A DNA stretch of 16,816 nt from Ignavibacteria bacterium (lineage in GTDB: Bacteria; Bacteroidota; Ignavibacteria; Kapaibacteriales; UBA961). Positions 1 to 8,185 of this stretch are shown in pieces. Where the stretch lies: positions 1-16,816 of the forward strand of contig JADJXV010000023.1 of the NCBI GenBank assembly GCA_016720145.1. The letters run 5' to 3'. The position numbers and the translations under genes are program-made. Under the pieces are notes generated by a model. That model did no database searches. It had not been told where the DNA came from and worked only from the letters and a program-made list of their open reading frames with translations. Position 1 is the first letter of the stretch. Each line of letters opens with the position of its first letter.

Positions 1-460
1 TACCCGAACACAGCACAACACATCTTGACTGAACTATTTCTTTGTCTTCTGTTTCGATTCCTACTATTTTTTCATTGCTAATTAGTATATTTACTATACT
101 CTTATTAACAATAGTAAGGTTTTGGGTGCTTTGTAGTAACTGCTGGGCATACATCGGATACAAATCTTTGTCGTTTTGAGTTCGACTTGACCAAACTGCC
201 GGACCTTTTGACGTATTTAGTAATTTGAATTGGAGACCACTTTTATCTGCGAGCATTCCCATTACCCCTCCAAGTGCATCAATTTCTTTCGCAAGGTGCC
301 CTTTAGCACTTCCACCGATTGAAGGATTGCAGGACAAACGCCCGATAGTCTTCGTATCCATCGAAAAGAGTGCCGTTTTGCACCCCATTTTTGCAGATGC
401 AACACTTGCTTCTATTCCTGCGTGTCCGCCACCGATTACAATTACATCAAATTGTTGCAT
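1..460 (-). CDS. mnmG: MnmG (GidA), tRNA uridine-34 carboxymethylaminomethyl-modifying enzyme, FAD subunit; N-terminal 153 codons only
   Basis: With MnmE, this FAD-dependent enzyme adds the (carboxymethyl)aminomethyl group to C5 of wobble uridine-34 in certain tRNAs, in the cytoplasm. I translated the minus strand from the ATG at 458-460 and found one open frame to the window edge. The start MQQFDVIVIGGGHAG holds the dinucleotide-binding GxGxxG at residues 10-15. It is followed by the family-typical CNPSIGG (about residue 46), a GHLAKEIDALGG segment, and SKGPAVWSSRTQ. The frame leaves the window at a VVLCSG segment, which matches the VVL..GTF stretch of the family. No frameshift is seen in this part. 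The next gene upstream on the same strand is mnmE, its usual partner, 118 nt away. No clear Shine-Dalgarno precedes the start. The remaining ~470 residues lie beyond the left edge. Confidence 0.96.
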   Translation of the reverse strand, partial: MQQFDVIVIGGGHAGIEASVASAKMGCKTALFSMDTKTIGRLSCNPSIGGSAKGHLAKEIDALGGVMGMLADKSGLQFKLLNTSKGPAVWSSRTQNDKDLYPMYAQQLLQSTQNLTIVNKSIVNILISNEKIVGIETEDKEIVQSRCVVLCSG

Positions 461-483
461 TGTTGATTGGATTACTTATGGTA

Positions 484-499
484 TGTTTCACGTGAAACA
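484..499. promoter_or_regulatory. parS: parS-type centromere site (ParB binding palindrome)
   Basis: The 16-bp sequence TGTTTCACGTGAAACA is a perfect palindrome, and with one more base on each side (483-500) it is an 18-bp one. It fits the well-known bacterial parS consensus TGTTNCACGTGAAACA, which is bound by chromosomal ParB. It lies in the mnmE-mnmG gap, 23 bp upstream of the mnmG start. parS sites usually cluster near the replication origin, and gidA (mnmG) is often origin-linked, so the position makes biological sense. Binding by ParB is inferred. No parA or parB gene is in the window. Confidence 0.85.
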
Positions 500-578
500 T
501 TAATATGATTGATTTAACGTGTTGAGAAATAATATGTCGCTGCATCCGCAAATACGATACCAAACAAAATGGATAAAG

Positions 579-1936
579 CTACTTACCGATGCAAAACTGT
601 GAAAATATTGTATTTAGTATCTCTTCGTTGAGAACTTCGCCGGTAATTTCGCCAAGAGCGGTGATAGCGCGGCGTATATCAATAGTTACGAACTCGTTTG
701 ACATTCCGTTAGTTAGTGAAGTTTTAGCATTGGTTAAATGAATAATGATCGAAGATAATAATGCTGAATGCCTGTGGTTTAAAAGAACGTCGGTGACGCG
801 TTCAGTGGATCCTGTCGCTACATTTTCTATATATTGTTTGACGCTGTTGATACCTATTCCATCAAGAGCTGAAACATAAAATACATTGTCGGTCGGTATC
901 GCGGGTGGTAGCGTTGATTGATCGAGCTTGTTGTGAATAAGACAGAGTTTAGTAGCTGGGTAGCGTTCTTGAAGTGAATGGAGTAAAGAAAGTGAGTGAT
1001 GTTCGCCGAGAGTAAGATCGTTAATGACGAAGATAAGATTGCTTGAGTCGAGCAAGCTATGAGTGAGGGCTATGCCTTCGAGCTCGATGCTGTCGTCAGA
1101 GTCATTTCGTAAACCGGCAGTATCGTAGAGTGAAATAGTAATTCCATTAAGCGTAAATGTATCTTGAATGTAATCTCTTGTAGTACCTGCAATTGGGCTG
1201 ACAATTGAACGCTTTTTGTTTAGTAATGCGTTGAAAAAAGTTGACTTGCCTGCATTTGGATATCCTGCAAGCCCCACCTGAAATCCATGCCGGAGAATCG
1301 AAGATGCCGTTGAATCGGAAATCTGGCGACAGGAAGAAATTGTACTGTCAATCATAGTAAGAAAGCGATTCTTATCGACAAATTCGATATCTTCGCCGGA
1401 AAAATCGAGCTCTAATTCAAGAAGAGCGCATACTGATAATAAATCTTTACGTAATAGTCGAATGGTTTTGGTAAACCCACCAATTAGTTGACGGGCGGCA
1501 AATGCGACCCCTTAGAAGATACAGCGTGAATGATATCGGCGACAGCTTCCACTTGGGTCAAGTCCATTTTACCGTTCATAAAGGCACGGCGGGTAAATTC
1601 ACCGGGGTCGGCGAATCGAGAACCTTGGTGTAAAAGAGCGGAGATGATTTCTTCGGAGACGATTATGTTTTTATGATAGTTGAATTCGACGGTATCCTCA
1701 CCGGTGTAGGAATGAGGTGCTCGGAATACTGATGCGGTAACTGTATCTAAAAACAGAAGGTTGTCGTAAAATTTACCATACTGAATCGTATGACTGGGAC
1801 TGCCGGATAGTGTGTTCTTCCCGCGAAAACACCGGTCAGCTATGGTGAAGGCATCTTTGCCGGAAAGTCGGATAACAGCCAAACCAGAAACTCCGGGAGG
1901 AGTTGCGGGGGCACAAATGGTATCGTCAAGGTACAT
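579..1936 (-). CDS. mnmE: MnmE (TrmE), tRNA modification GTPase; one frameshift near 1498
   Basis: This is the GTPase partner of MnmG in wobble-uridine-34 modification of tRNA. The start at 1934-1936 gives MYLDDTICAPATPPG, then GLAVIRLSG, HSYTGEDTVE and the FTRRAFMNGKMDLTQVEAVAD segment of the TrmE N-terminal domain. The frame then breaks at about 1494-1501. One base seems to be missing after the SHL codons, possibly in a T-run of the coding strand. The next frame continues with AARQLIGGF and LELELDFSGEDIEFVD. The G domain follows: G1 GYPNAGKS (residues 225-232), G2 IAGTTRD, G3 DTAGL and G4 HNKLD. The protein ends in the invariant FCIGK, whose cysteine is required for modification. The repaired length of 452 residues is normal for the family. 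It is divergent from birA with only 26 bp between the starts. Confidence 0.95.
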
Positions 1937-1962
1937 AAAAGGATGTTGTTGTTATAATTGGA

Positions 1963-2699
1963 ATGAAATATATGATTGATATTTTTAGTTTTGGGTCTGT
2001 GGCATCCACAAATGATGTTGCAAAAATACTGCTTGAGGGAAGAACTTCTGTGATTGTCACAGCAAATTATCAATACAAAGGACGTGGAAGAAATAACAAA
2101 CAGTGGTTGGGCGATTATGGTGGGAATATATTTCTTTCCATTGGTATAATGCACAAAGAAGCAGGTCGAGATATTAGTCAGCAAATGCTTGTCTATCAAT
2201 GTGTAGGATGTATGGCTGTGAAAAATACGCTCCAGAATATAGCTCCTGGGTGCAAATTTGTTCTGATATATCCAAATGATGTCTATGCGTTGCAAAATGG
2301 TGAATGGAGAAAAATATCTGGAGTGCTGGTGGAAAATGAATTTGTAGGCTCATCTCTAAAATCAACAATTTTGGGGATTGGGGTAAATGGAATACAGATG
2401 GAGTTTAATCCTGATGTCGTGGCTACTTCACTTGTTTTATTAGGAGTTGTTGTGGATGTGGTCGTAGTAAAAAGTCAAATACTAGAAGAAATTCAACAAC
2501 TCCTTCAACAAAACCGGAAAAAGTAATTGAGAAATGGAAGAATGAGTTGAATATAAAGAATAAAGAAATCCGTATAGTAGGAGAAGCCGGCACTTGGCTG
2601 GTGAATGGGTTTGATGAATTTGGAATGCTGCAAGTCGTGGAACGAGGTGTTCACAAAGTAATTAGCAATGGTGATTCAATTCGATACGATCTAACGTAA
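1963..2699 (+). CDS. birA: Biotin-[acetyl-CoA-carboxylase] ligase, short form without DNA-binding domain; one frameshift near 2514
   Basis: It activates biotin with ATP and attaches it to the biotin carrier of acetyl-CoA carboxylase and related enzymes. Visible motifs are ASTND (about residue 14), the biotinyl-AMP loop GRGRNNKQW (40-48), YPNDV (103-107), the catalytic-lysine segment KISGVLVE (117-124) and GIGVNG (138-143). No helix-turn-helix domain precedes the catalytic part, so it is not a BirA-type repressor. The frame stops at 2526, but one base (probably a C at about 2513-2515) is missing. The next frame continues with PEKVIEKWKNEL and the C-terminal SH3-like segment GTWLVNGFDEFGML up to the TAA at 2697-2699, giving 245 residues. 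Met-4 (1972) is an alternative start. The usual KWPND lysine is replaced by Ile (LIYPND). Confidence 0.9.
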
Positions 2700-2704
2700 G
2701 TAGT

Positions 2705-4982
2705 TTAAAATGCGTGACCTAAGCCAATGTGAAGCTGTAAGTTGTCGGTCGAAAATGGACTACGAGAAGTGATCCAAGGGTTGGTAGCTGAGGTTGGGTC
2801 GTATAATTGTGTTGCAATATCAATTCTAATAGGACCGACGGGAGTTTCACGACGGATGCCAAACCCAAACCCAACGGCTAGCCCTTTTATCATGTCAGAA
2901 AAACTAGCACTTCCATATTTTCCACCGATTAACTGATTAAATGCGTTACCCCAATCAACAAAGAAGGTAACGCCTAATTCTTGAATTTGGTCAGCCAACG
3001 TGGAATTCATACCTCGTGGGCGGGAGAATCGATAGCGATATTCAAAGCTACCTTCGATAATCGTTGCATTACCTAATAGGTTGTTATACCCTATCGTATT
3101 ACCTTGACTGGAATTGATGTCAGATAAAGCGCGAGATGAATAAGAACGCACGCTATTTGCTCCGCCGGCGAAAAAATGCCGCTCGAATGGTATGTAATAG
3201 CTTGAGTCTAAATTTATCCAAATATTACCGAGTCGAACTTTGAGAGCAAAAGTACTAATGGATCCAACCAGAAAAAATTGGTAATAAGTAAACAGTAATC
3301 TTCTAAAATTATATAACTTACCGAGAGCAAACTCAGAAGAAAGTGACAAGAAATGTCCTCGTATCGGGGAAAAAGGATTGTTCCGGGTATCAGAATTGAG
3401 TGTACCGGAAAAAATTTGACCCGGGTGAGCAAGTCTATTACTGGCAAAAGTATTAATAGGTCCAAAAGGAGCAAGAAAGAGAACTGCAGCTTGAAAGTCT
3501 GCAGGGTTTGGGAGTTAGGAGCATGTCAACGCTGACATCGAGAAAATTATGAAGTTGTTGTAACTCAGTAAAATATTCAAATGTAAAGGAATTAAAGAAT
3601 GTGTACGATGGGAAATTAATGGGAAATGTAAGACGTAAAGGAAATAACGTCATATTTAACGGAATCTTTTGAGTAGCTAATCCACTCATGAGATAACGGT
3701 AAGAATATGAGGTTTGTAGTGAAAAAGCAACTTTGGCAGCTCCGATTTCAAAAAGTAGAGGCTGACTGAAAAGTCCGCCAATTTGATATTCTTGTGCAAT
3801 GGAATGTGGACGAGTCAAAAGACTGAAGTCTTGAAGTACATATCTACCATATATACTGACGTTTTGTGCAGCTCCAAATAAGTTGCGATGTTGAAACGAT
3901 GCCTCAAAGCCAAAGTTGGTGAAATTATCATAAGTAGTGTGATTTAAAAAAGGGGCAATGACAATCTCTTTCTGCTTACGATACTGTAAAAAGAGCTGCA
4001 TAACAAGAGTATCAACTGTCGCGCCGTGCCGTATCGAGAGAGTGTCGATGGCTACGAGGTCAAAGGTAGCTAAGTTGTAAAGATTTGATTGAGAACTACT
4101 TAGCAAATTACGCCTGTACCAGTCACCCTCATGAATATCGAGCATCCTTCTAATTAAAAAATCAGAGATAGGATTCTGGTCTTTAAAGTCTGATTTAACA
4201 TAAATAGGACCTATGACGCATCGATTCCCGAGTATGAAAGGGATGACGACACTGTCAGAGGAAAGCAAAGAAGAGCTATGAACGACCGGCTGCTCGTAGT
4301 GAGAATAATAATAACCATTGTTATGTAAGAAGTTGGTAATAGCATCGGCAGTACTCTTGAGAGCGGGTTCGTTGAAGAAATTGCCCTTCACATCGGGTAG
4401 TAATGCCTGAATTTCACGAAGTAAGTCAATGGGTAAAGATTCTAACCCTGTATAAAGAAGAGTATCTATTGTATATTGTTTGTTCTCGGTGATCGAGAAG
4501 GTCAATACATTGACTTTGTCCGTCGTGTCAAAATCGTAGCTATACGAGACGGTGGCGTCATGAAAACCAAATTGATTGTACACATCGGTAAGTGTCAGTA
4601 CATCATTCTCAGCGCCTGCTTGGTCAAAATACCGGTATTCTTCTTCGTAATTTTTGACAGCGACGCCAAGAGCGTCTTCAAGTGGCTGTGGTGTATAAGG
4701 ATTAATTGTAAGCTGCCGGTAATAAAATCTAAAGATACGATGTGCAAAACTAAGGTCTGAAGGTAATGAAGAGACGACATCTTGAAGAGCAGAACTCGAA
4801 AAATATGAATTACCGGTAAACTTGACGACATTCAATTCGCCTTCTTGAGGTAATGTACTTAATGGTTGAGGAGTTCCGGTAGTAGGTGTGAGGATTTTAG
4901 TCGTGGAATCAAGTCTATCTGTTTGCGCGAAACAAACCGATAGAGTAAACCCAAAAACTAAAATGGTTAGTAGAAATTGCAT
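2705..4982 (-). CDS. Omp85/BamA-TamA family outer-membrane assembly protein (POTRA domains plus D15-type barrel); one frameshift near 3508
   Basis: Members insert beta-barrel proteins into the outer membrane. I chose the ATG at 4980-4982 because it starts directly with a signal peptide (MQFLLTILVFGFTLSVCFA, then Q). A TTG start 27 nt upstream would lie inside a hairpin. POTRA-like segments are visible at about residues 50-100 (VVKFTGNSYF), 165-235 (YTIDTLLYTGLESLP; FLHNNGYYYS) and 253-335 (CVIGPIYVKSDF; LLSSSQSNLYNLATFD). The barrel follows, with FQHRNLFGAAQNVSIYGRY at about 363-381. The frame breaks at 3507-3509, where one extra base turns TPNPADFQ into TPKPCRLS. The second frame runs to the stop with GGANSVRSY, the GGKYG/DWGNAF region, GFGFGIRRETPVGPIRID, and a terminal LHIGLGHAF ending in Phe. 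The repaired protein has 758 residues. BamA versus TamA cannot be decided here. It converges with birA, with 5 bp between the stops. Confidence 0.9.
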
Positions 4983-4995
4983 AAGTGTTATAGAT

Positions 4996-5029
4996 AAAAA
5001 ACAGCCCAAGCCACTAAAGGGCTTGGGCT
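4996..5029 (-). terminator. Terminator-like hairpin between the DUF2795-type gene and the Omp85 gene
   Basis: A perfect 10-bp stem pairs AGCCCAAGCC (5003-5012) with GGCTTGGGCT (5020-5029) around a 7-nt loop. Read on the minus strand, the stem is followed by TGTTTTTT (5003 to 4996), the shape of a Rho-independent terminator. On the plus strand no T-run follows, so it acts on minus-strand transcripts. It ends the DUF2795-type gene (stop at 5064), but it also lies only about 14 nt before the Omp85 start codon. Confidence 0.75.
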
Positions 5030-5063
5030 TGCGAAATAGTGCGAATGTAAAGTTTATTAAAAA

Positions 5064-5303
5064 CTAGTACATGTTTTCTTCTTCTTCATCATTGTTGAAA
5101 TAGAGATCATCAGTAGCATTTTCATATTCGGGCCACAGGTCTTCCATTCCTTCATACAGCTCGTCGTTATCTTCCAATTCGGCAAGATTATCAATGACTT
5201 GCTGATGCGCACCGGTACGATTGGCATAGTCGATAAGCTCTTCTTTGGTTGCTGGCCATGGTGCATCCTCGAGTGCATACGCTAATTCGGGTGTCCAAAA
5301 CAT
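5064..5303 (-). CDS. Small acidic DUF2795-type protein (79 residues)
   Basis: The protein starts MFWTPELAYALEDAPWPATK, then EELIDYANRTGAHQQVIDNL and ELEDNDELYEGMEDLWPEY. I recognise this as the DUF2795-like small protein common in Chlorobi and Bacteroidetes; its molecular role is not known to me. The last part is a run of Asp, Glu and Asn ending in EEEENMY, so the protein is strongly acidic and probably cytosolic. It has no signal peptide or membrane segment. A GAGG ribosome binding site stands about 8 nt before the ATG on the minus strand. A Bacteroidota-type promoter lies about 125 nt upstream (5426-5456), and a terminator-like hairpin follows the stop. An overlapping frame (5057-5278) is a Lys/Met-rich shadow without family likeness. 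Confidence 0.85.
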   Translation of the reverse strand: MFWTPELAYALEDAPWPATKEELIDYANRTGAHQQVIDNLAELEDNDELYEGMEDLWPEYENATDDLYFNNDEEEENMY

Positions 5304-5425
5304 AATTAAACCTCAATAAAATTAATAAAACAAACATTTTTTCGGTTAAGCTGAGACCGATTGTCGGCGAATAGATTTATGCAATGGAATTGCCGGTAAA
5401 ATCGGTTAGGTGCAAGAATTTTGCG

Positions 5426-5456
5426 CAAAAATACACTTTATAGTGCATTAAACAAA
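5426..5456 (-). promoter_or_regulatory. Bacteroidota-type promoter for the DUF2795-type gene
   Basis: On the minus strand, TTTG (5456-5453) is followed after 19 nt by TATTTTTG (5433-5426). This fits the Bacteroidota housekeeping consensus (TTTG, 19-21 nt, TAnnTTTG). Transcription would begin at about 5420, giving a leader of about 115 nt before the ATG at 5303. Confidence 0.6.
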
Positions 5457-5541
5457 TTGAAATACTGATTAATAAATAAAAATAGATTCGTTGATTTTGC
5501 GGGGCAACGAATGAGTCGAAAATTACGTGCAGAGATTTTGT

Positions 5542-5549
5542 TAAATTTG
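5542..5549 (+). promoter_or_regulatory. Possible -7 element upstream of gatB
   Basis: TAAATTTG fits TAnnTTTG exactly and lies 38 bp before the chosen gatB start. No TTG is found at the matching -33 distance, so this is only a weak candidate. Confidence 0.3.
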
Positions 5550-5587
5550 CAAAAAGTAAAGAGTAAAATTACATGATAAAGAGCCAC

Positions 5588-7040
5588 ATGAAAAGCGATT
5601 ACGAAGCAATTATAGGACTAGAAGTACACGTACAACTTAAAACCAAAACGAAAGCCTTCTGCGGCTGCTGCAGAATTTGGGTCTTCACCGAATGTGAATA
5701 CCTGCCCGATTTGCTTAGGACATCCGGGGGCGCTGCCGGTACTGAACAAAAATGTAGTCGAATATGCCTTATTGCTTGGTCAAGCAACCGGTTGCACTAT
5801 CCGTCCGTATTCAATATTCTCCCGAAAAAATTACTTTTACCCGGATCTGCCGAAGGGATATCAAGTATCGCAATATGAAGATCCGATCTGTTTTGACGGA
5901 GAGCTCGATATAGAAACTACGGAGGGGATGAAAAGAATAGGAATTACGAGGATTCACATGGAGGAAGACGCAGGTAAGTCTATACATGATGTAGATATAG
6001 ACACATTAGTAGATTTGAATCGAAGCGGAGTACCACTGCTGGAGATTGTGAGTGAGCCCGATATTCGCTCTGCGGAGGAAGCATATCAGTACTTAATGCA
6101 AATTCGACAGATAGTAATGTATCTCGGTATTTGTGATGGAAATTTAGAAGAGGGGTCGCTCAGGTGTGACGCAAATATATCTGTACGAAAGCGCGGTGCT
6201 GAAAAATTCGGAACAAGAACAGAAGTAAAGAACCTCAATAGTTTCAGGAATGTAGAACGTGCTATCGGATATGAAATTGACCGGCAAATCGAGCTCATAG
6301 AATCCGGTGGTACAGTCACTCAGCAGACGATGCTGTGGGATGCCTCCGTACACCAAACGAAGGTCATGCGTACCAAGGAGAAGGCGCATGATTACCGATA
6401 TTTTCCGGAGCCGGATTTGGTCGGTGTCGCCATTACAGATACGTGGCTGCAGGCGGTGAAGATAAAACTGCCCGAAATGCCACAAGCCCGTAAAATACGG
6501 TTTATGAATGAATTCGGGTTGCCGAAATACGATGCAGGAATCCTGATTGAAGACAAAAGCTTAGGTGACTATTTTGAGAACGTGGGCTCAAAATTATCGG
6601 AGAAGACCAACGAACGGTATAAGCTGGTAAGTAATTGGATAATGACTGAAGTAATGAGATTACTATCGGAGAAGAAAATCACGGCCGGTGAGTTCGACAT
6701 ACCATCTGAATATATTGCAGAAATTGCAGATTTGGTGGGAACTGAAGCAATCAGCAGTAAAATTGCCAAAGAAGTATATGCTGATATGTTGGAGAGCAGA
6801 AAATCACCCAAAGCTATCGTGCAGGAGAAGGGACTAGCGCAAGTATCAGATGTAGGATTGATAAAATCGACAATACAAATGATTTTAGAAGAGAATCCTG
6901 AAAATGTTGAAAAGTATAAGTCAGGTAAAAACAATCTATTCGGCTTCTTTGTAAGCCAGGTATTGAAGAAAACGGCAGGGAAAGCTAATCCCAAAATTGT
7001 AACGGAAATCTTGAAACGTGAGCTTGAAAAGGGCGAGTAA
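5588..7040 (+). CDS. gatB: GatB, Asp/Glu-tRNA(Asn/Gln) amidotransferase subunit B; one frameshift near 5674
   Basis: GatB is the tRNA-binding and kinase subunit of GatCAB. The complex turns misacylated Glu-tRNA(Gln) or Asp-tRNA(Asn) into Gln-tRNA or Asn-tRNA. The start reads MKSDYEAIIGLEVHVQLKTK and then AFCGC. An in-frame ATG at 5573 would add five residues and cannot be excluded. Around 5670-5676 (tgctgctgca) the frame shifts by a net +1 or -2. The second frame continues AEFGSSPNVNTCPICLGHPG; the CGC and CPIC cysteines fit the family's zinc site. Further signatures are the FYPDLPKGYQVSQYEDP region, EDAGKSIHD, DLNRSGVPLLEIVSEPD, SLRCDANISVR and TEVKNLNSFRNVERAIGYE. The GatB/YqeY tail ends at 7040. 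The length of about 484 residues is normal. gatA and gatC are not nearby. A Glu- versus Asp-tRNA role cannot be told from this gene alone. Confidence 0.95.
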
Positions 7041-7157
7041 ATATTTTTAGCTTTTCTTGTTCGAAGTTTAGTGGTAATTTGGAGGATATTCGAAAGAAAT
7101 TGACATAAAATTGCATAGAATTTTTGGCGGATCGGCACGGGGGAAGCAGGAAGCGCC

Positions 7158-7183
7158 TAAAATAATGCGAAGGTATTATTTTA
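7158..7183. repeat. AT-rich 9-bp inverted repeat just upstream of the ilvE ribosome binding site
   Basis: TAAAATAAT (7158-7166) and ATTATTTTA (7175-7183) are perfect inverted copies around an 8-nt loop. The AGGAG ribosome binding site of the next gene begins 6 nt later (7189-7193). It may be a weak leader hairpin or a protein-binding dyad. No T-run follows, so it does not look like a terminator. Confidence 0.45.
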
Positions 7184-7199
7184 TTAGCAGGAGTACACA

Positions 7200-8152
7200 A
7201 TGCCATTGCCAAAGACAGAATTTATATGGATGAACGGAAAATTTGTGAAATGGGATGATGCGAAAATCCACGTCCTGTCACATGTTGTACATTATGGTTC
7301 GAGCTGGTTTGAAGGACTTAGAGCGTACAACACAAAGAAGGGAACCGCTATATTCCGCTTGCCGGAGCATATCCACCGCCTCGCAATGTCTGTAAAAATC
7401 TACAGAGGTGAAATGCCGTACTCACAAGAAGAGATGTGTAAGGCAACGCTCGACCTCGTTCGAAAAAACAACCTCCAATCCTGCTATATCCGACCTGTAG
7501 TCTATCGTGGCTATGGTGAGCTTGGGGTATATCCGCTGACTTGTCCGCTTGAGACAGCGATCGGTACATGGCAATGGGGCAAATACTTGGGTAAAGAAGC
7601 GCTGGATCAGGGGGTAGATGTCTGTGTATCGTCCTGGAGCAGACTATCGAATAATTCGATGCCGGCGTCTTCCAAAGCAGGTGGGAATTATCTCAATTCC
7701 CAACTTGTCAGAATGGAAGCTTTGCAACATGGGTATGCCGAAGGAATAGGATTAGATTCTCAAGGAAATGTCAGTGAAGGCAGTGGAGAGAATATCTTTT
7801 TTGTACAAGATGGCACGATATACACACCACCACTAAGCTCCTCTATTCTACAGGGAATTACGCGAGCATCTGTAGTGCAGATAGCGAAAGATTTAGGTAT
7901 TCCAATTGTCGAGACCAGCATTCCTCGTTCGATGCTTTATACGGCAGACGAAATCTTTTTCAGCGGAACGGCTGTGGAAGTTACACCTGTTCGGTCTGTC
8001 GATACTATAAAGGTAAAAGACGGTAAAGTAGGGGATATTACCCGCAAAATCCAACATGTATTTTTGATGTTGTCGAAAATGGGAATGATCCACATGGTTG
8101 GCTTACATTTGTTGAAGAAGCAAAACCATCCAAGAAAAAGAAAAATAAGTAA
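7200..8152 (+). CDS. ilvE: Branched-chain amino acid aminotransferase (IlvE, PLP fold type IV); one frameshift near 8063
   Basis: It moves the amino group between leucine, isoleucine or valine and 2-oxoglutarate. The start has a good AGGAG site 6 nt upstream. The body reads IWMNGKFVKWDDAKIHV, HYGSSWFEGLRAY, and YIRPVVYRGYGELGV. SSKAGGNYLNSQL carries the PLP-binding lysine at residue 159, followed by NVSEGSGENIFFV and FFSGTAVEVTPVRSVD, all as in E. coli-type IlvE. The T-run 8061-8065 appears one T short. The uncorrected frame runs on to 8180 with an unrelated tail. The repaired frame reads HVFFDVVENGNDPHGWLTFV and ends KPSKKKKNK at the TAA 8150-8152, for 317 residues. The GWL motif near the end is typical. 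The next gene follows 33 nt later and uses the 2-oxoacids this enzyme makes. Confidence 0.93.
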
Positions 8153-8185
8153 CCAATTCAATATAATAATCATCGAGTAGAATGT

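Noticed and set aside
225..503. Plus-strand open frame opposite mnmG
   Set aside because: It is the antisense shadow of the MnmG N-terminus, whose FAD motif and conserved segments are clear on the minus strand.
1840..2295. Minus-strand frame spanning the mnmE start and birA
   Set aside because: It overlaps two recognised genes, is rich in Ile, His and Ser without any motif, and is best explained as a shadow frame.
5057..5278. Second minus-strand frame overlapping the small acidic protein
   Set aside because: It lacks family likeness. The frame 5064-5303 has the DUF2795-type sequence, a GAGG ribosome binding site and a sensible start.
5660..5690. Programmed frameshift in gatB at the repeated tgc
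   Set aside because: There is no slippery heptamer or following stem, GatB is not known to need frameshifting, and similar breaks occur in five other genes.
7098..7103. TTGACA as a sigma70-type -35 box before ilvE
   Set aside because: No -10 hexamer lies at 16-18 nt, and the window's better promoters are of the TAnnTTTG type.
6569..7138. 189-codon minus-strand frame opposite the gatB 3' end
   Set aside because: The GatB tail on the plus strand accounts for this region; the antisense frame shows no domain or plausible start signal.
8066..8180. Longer IlvE C-terminus in the uncorrected frame
   Set aside because: The frame with one more T gives the family-typical GWL ending and a stop at 8152, so the tail to 8180 is a frameshift product.
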